Source of the DNA: DASYRM01 sp036004405
Lineage (GTDB): Bacteria > Acidobacteriota > Vicinamibacteria > Vicinamibacterales > UBA2999
NCBI GenBank assembly: GCA_036004405.1
Contig: DASYRM010000061.1
Location: 1-64,000 of the forward strand
Length of the DNA: 64,000 nt
Direction: 5' to 3'
Each line of letters begins with the position of its first letter. Within the stretch, counting starts at the first letter, position 1. Below the pieces are notes generated by a model. It had not been told where the DNA came from. It saw nothing but the letters and a program-made list of their open reading frames with translations, and did no database searches. Below are positions 34,629 to 42,216 of the stretch, in pieces. Both the position numbers and the translations under genes were made by a program.

Positions 34629-35202
34629 CAGGCATCCTCTCCGCGAGTTTCTTCACGGCGCGTCGCACGGCTTGGCGCGCAGCCTCCGGAGTGGCCCGGC
34701 CCGAGATGAGCGCAAGCTGGTCGTAATTGAAGCCAAGCTCGATGCGTCCCACCACGAGCACGCGCTCTTCGTCGGTGAGCGTGGCCAGCGCGGTCTTGTA
34801 GTGCCGCGCACGCTCGCCGTCCACCGCCGCGTCGAAGGGAGTCGACTGCTCGCCGGGCAGGTTGAAGAGGCGTTCCTCGAGCTCACCCGTCGGCCGCCTG
34901 ACCACCTTCCGCATCTCGTCGTGAATGCGGTTCATGACGCTGCGTCGGAGGTACCCGCGCAAGGCACCTTTGCCCCGGTCCTCGAAAGTCTCGATACGCT
35001 TGAAGGTGCGCAGCAGCACGTCCTGCACAACGTCGGTGGTGTCGGCGACGCTGCGCGCCCAGCGCGGGAGGCGTCCGCGCGCCCATTGACGCAGCTCCGG
35101 TCCATGCCGCTGGAAGAGCAGGCTGATCGCGCGCGTGTCCCCGGCCTTGGCTTTCGCCAGGAGCTCCGCGGACGGAACAGCGGATTTCGATTCGTTCTGC
35201 AC
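34609..35202 (-). CDS. ECF-type RNA polymerase sigma factor
   Basis: About 197 aa. Region 2 is LLFQRHGPELRQWARGRLPRW with DTTDVVQDVLLRTFKRIETFEDRGKGALRGYLRRSVMNRIHDEMRK; region 4 is ALATLTDEERVLVVGRIELGFNYDQLALISGRATPEAARQAVRRAVKKL. It lacks a visible anti-sigma gene; instead a transmembrane kinase overlaps its end by 20 bp, which points to control by phosphorylation. GTG 35202 with GAAGG 5 nt upstream is my start; another GTG at 35286 would add 28 residues of unusual composition. Confidence 0.85.
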   Translation of the reverse strand: MQNESKSAVPSAELLAKAKAGDTRAISLLFQRHGPELRQWARGRLPRWARSVADTTDVVQDVLLRTFKRIETFEDRGKGALRGYLRRSVMNRIHDEMRKVVRRPTGELEERLFNLPGEQSTPFDAAVDGERARHYKTALATLTDEERVLVVGRIELGFNYDQLALISGRATPEAARQAVRRAVKKLAERMPGARGPR

Positions 35203-35337
35203 AAGCACCTTCAAAGAAGCAGCACGGACGAGCTTGCCCGGCCATCGTCGCGCATTGATCGACGCTCGACAAGGCCGGTTGCACACAAAATTTGCGTGCG
35301 ACGTCCGGGCCCAGGCGCCCGGGGAACTGGGGAGGGT

Positions 35338-35362
35338 CAGGGAGCGCGCTGGACGCTCCCTG
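35338..35362 (-). terminator. Hairpin after the PQQ operon
   Basis: CAGGGAGCG and CGCTCCCTG form a perfect 9-bp stem with a 7-nt loop, starting 14 nt past the DUF6152-like stop. It lacks a U-run, so termination could be weak or assisted. It separates the 42-35-kb operon from the sigma/kinase pair. Confidence 0.5.
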
Positions 35363-35376
35363 GCGTTACACGGCGT

Positions 35377-35778
35377 TTACTGCTGGGTTGCGGCCGCGCC
35401 GCCGCCACCGCCGGCGAACACCTTCTTGCCGTCGGCGGTCGTGAGCGTGGCGACGCCGATGTTCGTCGACGTCGCGATCTTGGCGCGCAGCCCGCTCACC
35501 GTGACGGTGTCGCCTGGCTTGAGCGTGTCCTTTCGCCAGCCGGCGCGGTAGAGCGCGTTCGGCGGCCCGCCCTCCACCCGGTACTCCACCACCTTGCCGT
35601 CCGGTTCCTTCACCTCGACGTGGGTGTAGATGTGCGGATTGGTCCACTCGATCTTGGTGACCACGCCGGTGAAGGTCACCGGCCGGTTCGAGTCGAACTC
35701 GGCAGAAATCGAATGATGCGCGCTCAGCGGCGCCGCGAACGCCAGCGCCAGCAACCCGCCGATTAGCGTCGTCCTCAT
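35377..35778 (-). CDS. DUF6152-like small periplasmic protein
   Basis: 133 aa. Signal peptide (MRTTLIGGLLALAFAAPLSAHH), then HHSISAEFDSNRPVTFTGVVTKIEWTNPH, the family's opening, and an OB-like beta barrel (VEVKEPDGKVVEYRVEG, DTLKPGDTVTVSG). A Gly/Ala tail closes it. The family is known from acidobacteria and proteobacteria beside secreted PQQ enzymes; its function is unknown. The ATG has GGAGA upstream and follows the previous gene by 20 nt. Confidence 0.75.
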   Translation of the reverse strand: MRTTLIGGLLALAFAAPLSAHHSISAEFDSNRPVTFTGVVTKIEWTNPHIYTHVEVKEPDGKVVEYRVEGGPPNALYRAGWRKDTLKPGDTVTVSGLRAKIATSTNIGVATLTTADGKKVFAGGGGGAAATQQ

Positions 35779-35798
35779 GCTGCTCTCCTTACCTCTTC

Positions 35799-36719
35799 CT
35801 AGTTCTCGTCGGGATCCGGCTTCCACAGCTTGATCGCGCCGTCGACGATGTTCTGCAGGTTGTTCTCTTCGCACGAGTACTCCATGAGCACGTCGTTGGC
35901 CGGCTTGAGCCGCCAGGTGCGCACGTTCATCCAGTCCTGCGTGTAGGCCTTCGGGTCGTGCACGGTCACGGTGTGCTGGATCGTGTTCGAGTCGGTCCGC
36001 AGGAAGGTGTTGGTCATCTTCATTTCCTTGCTGTGCGGATGACCGCTCGTGTCGAGCCTGGTGTAGCCGTTGAAGCCCGCGGTCTCCATCACCAGCGTAT
36101 CGCCGTCCCAGCGGGCCGTGGACACACCGTTCCAGGTTTCCGGGATGTCAGCCGGCCACTTGAAGTTGGTCGCCATCGGCACCCACTGATGCCAGGTGTT
36201 CTGCTCGTAGAGGAAGGCGACGGCGTCCACGTGATGGAGGATCTGCGTCCCGTGCGGCGCATTGATGTTGCGCGACGTCCCGAACGGGAGGCAGTTGCCG
36301 GCGTAGTCGCCCTTGCCCACGGGGTCGTAGGTCTTCCACTGCTTGAGGCCCCACTCCGTGTACGGCAGATCGAACGTGCGTGCCGCGTTGCCCGAGGCCG
36401 GGGCGATGGCATCCGGCAGCGCCTCGCCCATGCGGGCGAACTTCAGCGGCTGCTTGGTCACCGGATCGACGGCCCGGAGCGCCATGTTCGGCGTGTAGGG
36501 GTTTGCCCAGTGCCCGCTCAAGTCCGGCTTGCCGTTCGACAGACGCGGTACCGGCCCGGCCGGCGGCAACGGCGCCCCGCGGCGGCCGCCTTCGGCGGCG
36601 GGCGCACCCGCGGCGCCGGCACCCTGGCCGCGCTGGCCGGCCCAGACCGCAACCGTCGTCAGGCCGGCGAGGCACAGAACCACGACCGCACGTGTGATGA
36701 CGCTGTTCGAAGTCTTCAC
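35799..36719 (-). CDS. Secreted acidobacterial protein of unknown function
   Basis: 306 aa. Signal peptide (about 1-27, ending AVWAG), a Gly/Ala-rich stretch, then PRLSNGKPDLSGHWANPY, the opening typical of this family, and a conserved body with WGLKQWKTYDPVGKGDYAGNCLPFG, HVDAVAFLYEQNTWHQW and ARWDGDTLVMETAGFNGYTRLD. The body reads like an all-beta lipocalin or propeller fragment. The family often stands beside DUF6152 genes, as here. The start is GTG 36719, with GGGAGG 5 nt upstream and the VOC stop 10 nt before. Confidence 0.7.
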   Translation of the reverse strand: MKTSNSVITRAVVVLCLAGLTTVAVWAGQRGQGAGAAGAPAAEGGRRGAPLPPAGPVPRLSNGKPDLSGHWANPYTPNMALRAVDPVTKQPLKFARMGEALPDAIAPASGNAARTFDLPYTEWGLKQWKTYDPVGKGDYAGNCLPFGTSRNINAPHGTQILHHVDAVAFLYEQNTWHQWVPMATNFKWPADIPETWNGVSTARWDGDTLVMETAGFNGYTRLDTSGHPHSKEMKMTNTFLRTDSNTIQHTVTVHDPKAYTQDWMNVRTWRLKPANDVLMEYSCEENNLQNIVDGAIKLWKPDPDEN

Positions 36720-36729
36720 AACCGCCTCC

Positions 36730-37620
36730 CTACAACCCGGACAACCCTTCGGTCAACTCTATCGACGTGCCCCACGGATCGGTCAAGCTCGCGCGTCCGA
36801 TGCCGTCGCGCCCCTCCGCGTAGAGCTGGTCGAAAACGACGCCCATCGTTTCGATCCGGCGGCAGAAATCACGCAGCCGCACCACCTCGAAGCCGACATG
36901 GTCGAGCATACGCCCCTTCGTCGGCAGGGTCGGACTGGGCCCCGCCGAGAAGTTGAGGTTGATGCCCGGCACGTCCGTGGCGTCGTATTGTGCCCGCTTT
37001 CCCGGAACGCCGCCAAACACCTTGGCGTACCACGCCTTGGCCTGCCCGGCGGCGGCCGCGTCTGGCAGATAGAGGTGCACGTGATGGAAGGCGATTGGCA
37101 CGGTGAGCGGCCGGTTATGGCGCTCGGCTGCGGTATCTCTGGCGTTGCCGTCCGGAGTAAAGGTCAGGTTGGTCGCCGTGTTCTCGAACAGCTCGATGCG
37201 CTCGTTCTCGGGCGACATCACCGACGAGACGCCAGGGAACTGGGCAAGCCGCGCCGGGATGAGCCCCGCCTTCTCCGCGGGAGCCAGTGACGGAATGCGG
37301 AACGCCACGTGGTTTACGACCGATCCCTCGGTGCCGCCGGTCGTCTCGCCGGGATCGAGCACCACGAGCACATCCTGGAAGCGGAGGATCTCGCGGCCCG
37401 GCGCGGCAAAGCGCTTCGACGCCGCAACGGGCTGGCCGCCGAGCGCGAGCCAGAAGCGCGTGTTGGCCGCCACGTCACGGACGCGGTAGTGCAGGTGGCC
37501 CATCGAGACGCCGGCCGTGTTCGGCGACGCGAGCGAAGGCCTCGGCGCCTGTGCACCAGCCGCAACGCAGCCAAGAGCCGCCACGACGACCACGACGAGC
37601 CGCCGAGCCACCCACTTCAT
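36730..37620 (-). CDS. Exported VOC (glyoxalase/dioxygenase-fold) protein, two modules
   Basis: 296 aa with a signal peptide (VVVVVAALGCVAAGAQ). Two VOC half-barrel modules are visible. The first begins MGHLHYRVRDVAANTRFWLALGG with metal-ligand His and continues to VVNHVAFRIPS; the second begins FHHVHLYLPDAAAAGQAKAWYAKVFGG, with LDHVGFEVV and GTSIELTEGL at the end. His and Glu ligands are present in the second module. An extracytoplasmic VOC enzyme is unusual and its substrate is unknown. Its ATG overlaps the stop of the sorbosone-dehydrogenase-like gene (ATGA). Confidence 0.75.
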   Translation of the reverse strand: MKWVARRLVVVVVAALGCVAAGAQAPRPSLASPNTAGVSMGHLHYRVRDVAANTRFWLALGGQPVAASKRFAAPGREILRFQDVLVVLDPGETTGGTEGSVVNHVAFRIPSLAPAEKAGLIPARLAQFPGVSSVMSPENERIELFENTATNLTFTPDGNARDTAAERHNRPLTVPIAFHHVHLYLPDAAAAGQAKAWYAKVFGGVPGKRAQYDATDVPGINLNFSAGPSPTLPTKGRMLDHVGFEVVRLRDFCRRIETMGVVFDQLYAEGRDGIGRASLTDPWGTSIELTEGLSGL

Positions 37621-38858
37621 GAGGCCGGCTCGATCTTGAGCAGTGCGCCGTTCGGCTCGTCGGTCAGCACATAGAGCAGGCCGTCGGGACCCTGGCGGAC
37701 GTCGCGGATGCGCTGCTTCAGCTCCGCGATGATCGGCTCCCGCTGGATGGGGCGCCCCTTGTTGAAGGTGATGCGCACCAGGTGGCCGGTGGCGCGCGTG
37801 CGCCCGGCGAACATCGACCCCACGAAGACATTGCCCTTCCACTGGGGAAAGCGGTCGCCGGTGTAGAAGGTGATGCCCGAGATGGCAATCGACGGCACCC
37901 AGTACATGAACGGCGACTCGAGATCGGGGCGCGTCGTGAGGTCGCTGATCTTGGTGCCGTCGTAGTCGGTGCCGTACGTCACGAGCGGCCAGCCGTAGTT
38001 GGCGCCCGGCTCGAGGATGTTGAGCTCGTCGCCCCCGAGCGGTCCGTGTTCGTTCTCCCACAGCTCGCCTGTCTCGGGATTGAGCGCCAGCCCCTGCGGG
38101 CTGCGATGGCCGGTGGTGTAAATCTCCGGCAGATAACCCGGCTTGCCGGCGAACGGGTTGTCGGGCGGTGTGGTGCCGTCGTCGCGCAGCCGCAGCACCT
38201 TGCCGGCGTGCTCCTCCGGCTTCTGCGCTCGGTCCTGCTCTTGCCGTTCACCCACCGTCAGATAGAGGAACCCGGCACGATCGAAGGCGATCCGCCCCCC
38301 GTAGTTCGTGTTCGAGACGCTCCAGGTATTCGCCACGAAGATGTCCTTCACGCCGACGAGCGCCTTGCCGTCGAACGTGCCGCGCGCGAGCGCCGTGGTG
38401 GAGCGCTTGTCCTCGGCGCGCCCCTTCGAATACGTCAGATACACCACGCGGTTCTCGGCAAAGCGCGGGTGCAGTGCGATCTCGAGCAGCCCGGAGAGCG
38501 CGGCGACGTGCGGCACGGGCACCCCCGCGATCGGCGTCGGATCGAGTACGCCGTTGTGCACGAGGCGCAGGCGTCCGGCCCGCTCCGTCACCAGCATGTC
38601 GCCGTTCGGCAGGAACGCCAGGCTCCACGGGTTCACGAGCCCCGTGGCCACCGCCGACACGCGGATCTTCTGCACCGCCGTGTCGAAGACCTGCGGCAGG
38701 GCCGGCATCGCCGGCGAGTTGCGCAGGGCCGCCGGTGTCACCGGCCCCGGTTGTTGCGCGACAACCGTTGCTGCGAGCAAGCCAGCTGCCGCGCAACCGA
38801 GGATCGTTCTCCCCACCCGACCTACCTGACCCACCTGACTTATCTGACCTCTCCTCAT
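37617..38858 (-). CDS. Soluble-aldose/sorbosone dehydrogenase-like PQQ beta-propeller
   Basis: 413 aa. The first residues (ISQVGQVGRVGR) are encoded by a 9-bp repeat and precede the signal helix (ILGCAAAGLLAATVVAQ). The six-bladed propeller of the GDH-B/YliI family follows: VATGLVNPWSLAFLPNGDMLVTERAGRLR, LLEIALHPRFAENRVVYLTYS, GGRIAFDRAGFLYLTVGER, GHRSPQGLALNPETGELWENEHGPLGGDELN and the Arg/His pattern for PQQ binding. Oxidises aldehydes or sugars in the periplasm. The ATG overlaps the stop of the PQQ alcohol dehydrogenase (ATGA), consistent with sequential oxidation of alcohol to aldehyde to acid. Confidence 0.85.
   Translation of the reverse strand: MRRGQISQVGQVGRVGRTILGCAAAGLLAATVVAQQPGPVTPAALRNSPAMPALPQVFDTAVQKIRVSAVATGLVNPWSLAFLPNGDMLVTERAGRLRLVHNGVLDPTPIAGVPVPHVAALSGLLEIALHPRFAENRVVYLTYSKGRAEDKRSTTALARGTFDGKALVGVKDIFVANTWSVSNTNYGGRIAFDRAGFLYLTVGERQEQDRAQKPEEHAGKVLRLRDDGTTPPDNPFAGKPGYLPEIYTTGHRSPQGLALNPETGELWENEHGPLGGDELNILEPGANYGWPLVTYGTDYDGTKISDLTTRPDLESPFMYWVPSIAISGITFYTGDRFPQWKGNVFVGSMFAGRTRATGHLVRITFNKGRPIQREPIIAELKQRIRDVRQGPDGLLYVLTDEPNGALLKIEPAS
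38808..38852 (-). repeat. 9-bp tandem repeat array T1 (5 units)
   Basis: Minus-strand units GTCAGGTGG, GTCAGGTAG, GTCGGGTGG and two diverged ones, inside the 5' end of the sorbosone-dehydrogenase-like gene, encoding V-G-Q/R triplets. The array ends in GTGGGGAGAACG, identical to the end of array T2 at 40975. Confidence 0.75.
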
Positions 38859-40543
38859 TTCTCTGGCACCGCGAACGCAATCATCGTGTTTCCAGACTCG
38901 ATCAGCACGTACTGCCGGCCGTCGAGCATGTAGCTGTTGGCCGCCGCGCCCCAGATGGGCGAGCCGGTGCGATACGACCACAGCTTCTTGCCGCTCCGGC
39001 CTTCGAACGCATTGAAGTTGCCTTCGTTGTCGCCCGCGAATACGAGACCGGACGCCGTGGACATCACGCCCGCCAGCGACGACGTCGGGAATCGGTGCTC
39101 CCACTTGATGTCGCCGGTCTTGGGATCGATGGCCCGCAGCGCGCTGAAATCGGGCTCGGCGAGCTTGCGCATGCCGCCGCTCATGAAATTGCGGCCGAGC
39201 GTGACCTCCATCTTCTGCGGGGTGTAGTAGGCGCAGGTTTCGCGGGCCATGACGAAGAACAGCTGCAGCGCCGGATCGTACGACGGCGGGTTGAAGACGG
39301 TGCCGCCGCGGAAGTCGGGTATACACGGCGTGGTGGCGTCGGAGCCGCCGTCGGGGATCACGCCGTCGTTGAGAACGACGGGGCCGTCCTTGCCGACCTC
39401 GCGCGCCCACTTGGTGGCGGTGTACGGCTTGGCCACGAGCAGCTCGCCGGTCGTGCGATCGAGCGTGTAGAAGAAGCTGTTGCGATTGGCCACCATGACC
39501 ACCTTGCGCGGCCGGCCGCCGATCGTGACGTCGGCCAGCACCGGCACGTGGTTGGAATCCCAGTCGTGGAGGTCGTGCGGCGTGAACTGGTAGTGCCACT
39601 TGAGGCGGCCGGTGTCGGCGTCGAGCGCCACGAGCGACGCGGTAAAGAGATTGTTGCCCTTGCGATCGCCGCCGTAGTAGTCGGGGTTGGGGTTGCCGGT
39701 GCCCCAGTAGATCAGATTGAGCTCGGGATCGTAGCTGCCGGTCACCCACGCCGCGCCGCCGCCGCGCGGCAGCACATCGGAATCCGACCACGTTTCGCTG
39801 CCCGGCTCGCCCGGCGCTGGAATGGTGTAGAAGCGCCAGAGGCGCCCGCCCGTGCGCGGGTCGTAGGCGTCGATGAAGCCGCGGGTCGGAAAATCGCCAC
39901 CGGAATTGCCGACGATGATCTTGTCGCGGACGACGAGCGGCGCCGCAATGAGCGCGTGGCCGCTCTTGTAATCGTCCACCACGACGTCCCACGCCACGCG
40001 CCCCGTGTTGCGATCGAACGCCAGGAGGTGGCCGTCGAGCGTGGACATGAACAGGCGATCGCCCAGTGCCGCGAAGCCGCGGTTCGAGGGGTTGCCGGCG
40101 CCGTAGGTGAGCCCCGGCGGCAGCGGCCGGCGGTAGCGCCAGATGTGGCGGCCGCTGCGCGCGTCCACCGCCCAGGCCACGTTGTTGTTGCCGGTGATGT
40201 ACAGCACGCCGTCCATCACGAGCGGCGTCGACTCGAAGCCGCGGCCGATCACCATCCCCTCGGCCTGGAAGGTCCACTGCGCCGCCAGGCGGTGGGCGTT
40301 CTCCATCGTGATCTGCTTGAGCGGGCTGTGGCGGCGCCCGCTGTAGTCGCCGGAATAGGTGAGCCACCGGCCCGGATGCTTGAGACCGTCGAGCAGGTCC
40401 TGGGTGGTGACGAGCGGCAGGACCGGCGGCGGCAGCGGCGGCAGCCCCGCCGGCGGGGGCGGTGCTTCCTGTCCGGCCGCAAGCACGGCCACCGAGGCAA
40501 GGGTAACGGCCGCCGTGAGGGCGCGCGCGCGAATCCGGTTCAT
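38855..40543 (-). CDS. PQQ-dependent alcohol dehydrogenase with lanthanide-type active-site Asp pair
   Basis: 562 aa, signal peptide at 1-24, then an eight-bladed quinoprotein propeller. WLTYSGDYSGRRHSPLKQIT is the usual start of methanol/ethanol dehydrogenase-like enzymes. Metal/active-site candidates: Asp217 (GGDFPTRGF, where Glu is normal), Asn284 (GTGNPNP), catalytic Asp327 and Asp329 in HDWDS. The Asp two positions after the catalytic Asp is the marker of rare-earth-dependent (XoxF-type) enzymes; Ca enzymes have Ala/Ser/Thr there. The Cys-Cys pair of MxaF/XoxF is absent. Flanked by ATGA overlaps with cytochrome c (upstream) and the sorbosone-dehydrogenase-like gene (downstream). Confidence 0.88.
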   Translation of the reverse strand: MNRIRARALTAAVTLASVAVLAAGQEAPPPPAGLPPLPPPVLPLVTTQDLLDGLKHPGRWLTYSGDYSGRRHSPLKQITMENAHRLAAQWTFQAEGMVIGRGFESTPLVMDGVLYITGNNNVAWAVDARSGRHIWRYRRPLPPGLTYGAGNPSNRGFAALGDRLFMSTLDGHLLAFDRNTGRVAWDVVVDDYKSGHALIAAPLVVRDKIIVGNSGGDFPTRGFIDAYDPRTGGRLWRFYTIPAPGEPGSETWSDSDVLPRGGGAAWVTGSYDPELNLIYWGTGNPNPDYYGGDRKGNNLFTASLVALDADTGRLKWHYQFTPHDLHDWDSNHVPVLADVTIGGRPRKVVMVANRNSFFYTLDRTTGELLVAKPYTATKWAREVGKDGPVVLNDGVIPDGGSDATTPCIPDFRGGTVFNPPSYDPALQLFFVMARETCAYYTPQKMEVTLGRNFMSGGMRKLAEPDFSALRAIDPKTGDIKWEHRFPTSSLAGVMSTASGLVFAGDNEGNFNAFEGRSGKKLWSYRTGSPIWGAAANSYMLDGRQYVLIESGNTMIAFAVPEK

Positions 40544-41010
40544 CGAGATGCTGACTCCTTTGTCACGAGAATCTTCCGCAGGGCATCCGGCTCGCCAGGG
40601 AGCTCCGACGGGCCCGCAGGGCTGCCGTTGCTCTTCAGCAGGTAGCTGACGATGTCCACGTAGGCGGGCAGGCCCAGGCTGTCGGGCGCCTCCTGCGGCA
40701 TCGACTGCTTGATCACCTGCACCATGTCGAACACGGTGGACCCGGTCCAGCGATCGAGAAACGCCTGCCCCACCAGCGCCGGCCCCTGCGCGCCGAGCAG
40801 ATCCTCGGCATGGCAGGCCGCACAGGCCGTGCGGTAGCGCCCCTGCCCGCGCGTGGCCTGCGCCTCGGTGAACGCGCCGTCCCAGATGGACTTGGCGGGC
40901 GCAGCTCCTTGCGCGCCAGCCGCGACGAGCCCCACTGCTGAGAGCAGCAATACTGCGGCTGCGATAACCAGCGTTCTCCCCACTCTGCCTACTCTGCCCA
41001 CTCTGCCCAC
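40540..41010 (-). CDS. Periplasmic class I cytochrome c
   Basis: 156 aa. Signal helix LVIAAAVLLLSAVGLVAAG after a repeat-encoded start (MGRVGRVGRVGR). Heme motif CAACH at 63-67 and the probable distal Met104 (KQSMPQ) lie about 37 residues apart, a short class I pattern. It is the likely electron acceptor of the PQQ dehydrogenase whose ATG overlaps its stop. No ATG is available: the only start codons before the signal helix are GTGs inside the 9-bp repeat (41010, 41001, 40983). Confidence 0.85.
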   Translation of the reverse strand: MGRVGRVGRVGRTLVIAAAVLLLSAVGLVAAGAQGAAPAKSIWDGAFTEAQATRGQGRYRTACAACHAEDLLGAQGPALVGQAFLDRWTGSTVFDMVQVIKQSMPQEAPDSLGLPAYVDIVSYLLKSNGSPAGPSELPGEPDALRKILVTKESASR

Positions 41011-41037
41011 TCTGCCTACTCTGCCTACTCTGCCTAC
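40975..41037 (-). repeat. 9-bp tandem repeat array T2 (7 units)
   Basis: Seven in-register units on the minus strand: GTAGGCAGA x3, GTGGGCAGA x2, GTAGGCAGA, GTGGGGAGA. The first unit contains the TAG stop of the upstream MBL gene, and a GTG in the fourth unit starts the cytochrome c gene. Confidence 0.95.
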
Positions 41038-42086
41038 TCGGTGCCGCTCCTCGATTCACCGGAGGGCGGCGGCGCGTGCGGTTGCGGCCGCGCGTACGAC
41101 TTGGCAAATCCGTTCCGGCCGTTGGTGACGCGGAAGCTGCCGTCGTCTTGCGCGCTCAAGTGAATCCAGTTGCCGTCGGCGGTGTTGTCGAAGTTGGCGA
41201 CGAAGTCGTCGGCGGCGTTGGGTGCTACGCGCGAGGCGTGCAGCTGCCAGAGGTTCTCGAGGTCTGGCAGGGCGTGCAGCGTACGGAAGGCGTCGGGGGA
41301 CCCGCCCTTGGCGGCACTGCTGTTCAGCACCGCGACGCGCGGCCGCAGCGCCTCGTAGAGCGCGGCGACGTTCGAGTCGTAGTCGCCGTGATGCGCAACC
41401 AGGTATACGGACACCGGGCCCAGCCGGTTGGTGGGGCAGACGATGCGGGTCAGGGTGTTGCCGCTCAGATCGCCAAGGGCCAGAAAGCGGAAGGCGCCGA
41501 GCTCGAACATGACGCCGACGCTGCGGTAGTTCTCGGTGCCGTCCTCGGGCTGATCTTCGGCACGCGCGCAGGACGCGACGGCCTCCCCGCCTCCGGCGAG
41601 GGGCTGCTCGATCAGCTCGCCGCCGGCGCTGACGACGTCGGCCCGCATGCCCATCAGCGGCAGCCGGTCGCCGGGCTTGACCTGCAGCGCGTCGTGCGCG
41701 TCGCGCACCGGTTTGTAGGCGCGGATGGCGTTGGTGGCCATGCGGTCGGTGCCGAGCGGTTCACCGTAGTCGACGAACGTGCCGATGCGCACTTTCTCGG
41801 CCAGCTCGGGCAGCCCGCCAACGTGGTCGTTGTGGAGATGCGTGGCGACGAAGTAGTCGAGATGGTCCACGCCGGCGTCGCGCATCGCCGCCATGATGCG
41901 TCCCGGGTCGCGCCCTTCGCGCTGCCCGTACCCGGCATCGATCAGGATCGACTCGCCCGCCGGCGTAACCAGCAGCGTGGAGGAGCCGCCCTCGACGTCG
42001 ATGAAATAGATTTCGAGGGAGCGTCCGGCCGCCGCCGCGACGGCACCCAGCCCCATTAGAACAGCCGCCATCAGCAGGCGTTTCAC
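41034..42086 (-). CDS. Exported MBL-fold hydrolase, ComEC/Rec2-like
   Basis: 350 aa. Short signal peptide (LLMAAVLMGLGAVAAAAG), then LEIYFIDVEGGSSTLLVTPAGESILIDAGY and the zinc motif HLHNDH (83-88). LGDLSGNTL, VAHHGDYDSN and the C-terminal end follow the competence-protein-like MBL group that hydrolyses phosphoesters or other esters. The GTG start at 42086 begins the signal peptide; a TATACT box ends 9 nt upstream. The gene leads the seven-gene operon ending at 35377. Its stop TAG lies in the first unit of the 9-bp repeat. Confidence 0.82.
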   Translation of the reverse strand: MKRLLMAAVLMGLGAVAAAAGRSLEIYFIDVEGGSSTLLVTPAGESILIDAGYGQREGRDPGRIMAAMRDAGVDHLDYFVATHLHNDHVGGLPELAEKVRIGTFVDYGEPLGTDRMATNAIRAYKPVRDAHDALQVKPGDRLPLMGMRADVVSAGGELIEQPLAGGGEAVASCARAEDQPEDGTENYRSVGVMFELGAFRFLALGDLSGNTLTRIVCPTNRLGPVSVYLVAHHGDYDSNVAALYEALRPRVAVLNSSAAKGGSPDAFRTLHALPDLENLWQLHASRVAPNAADDFVANFDNTADGNWIHLSAQDDGSFRVTNGRNGFAKSYARPQPHAPPPSGESRSGTE

Positions 42087-42095
42087 TGCGTGGCG

Positions 42096-42103
42096 AGTAT
42101 ACT
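42096..42103. promoter_or_regulatory. Palindromic AGTATACT, candidate bidirectional -10
   Basis: Reads TATACT on both strands. The leftward hexamer ends 9 nt before the GTG of the PQQ operon, leaderless spacing. The rightward one would serve the YjbR gene with a 50-80 nt leader. Confidence 0.45.
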
Positions 42104-42146
42104 TGCGCCGCCTTTCGCCGGTCCCTCGCCCGATCGGGGGAGCCGA

Positions 42147-42216
42147 TTGGGCAGAGCGGGTGGAATGGCACCTGGCCAGAGTGGGCGGAGTGGGCAGAGC
42201 AGACGGAGCAGGTAGA
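42147..42216 (+). repeat. 9-bp tandem repeat array T3, degenerate
   Basis: TTGGGCAGA and GCGGGTGGA, a diverged stretch, then CTGGCCAGA, GTGGGCGGA, GTGGGCAGA, GCAGACGGA and GCAGGTAGA. It has the same unit as array T2 but lies on the opposite strand, and it covers the 5' end of the YjbR-like gene, offering GTG starts. Confidence 0.7.

Noticed and set aside
40975..41037. Short-period repeat considered as a CRISPR remnant
   Set aside because: 9-bp units without spacers and in frame with coding sequence; no cas genes.
42103..42180. TTG 42103 as start of the YjbR-like gene
   Set aside because: It overlaps the -10 element and adds low-complexity sequence not found in the family.
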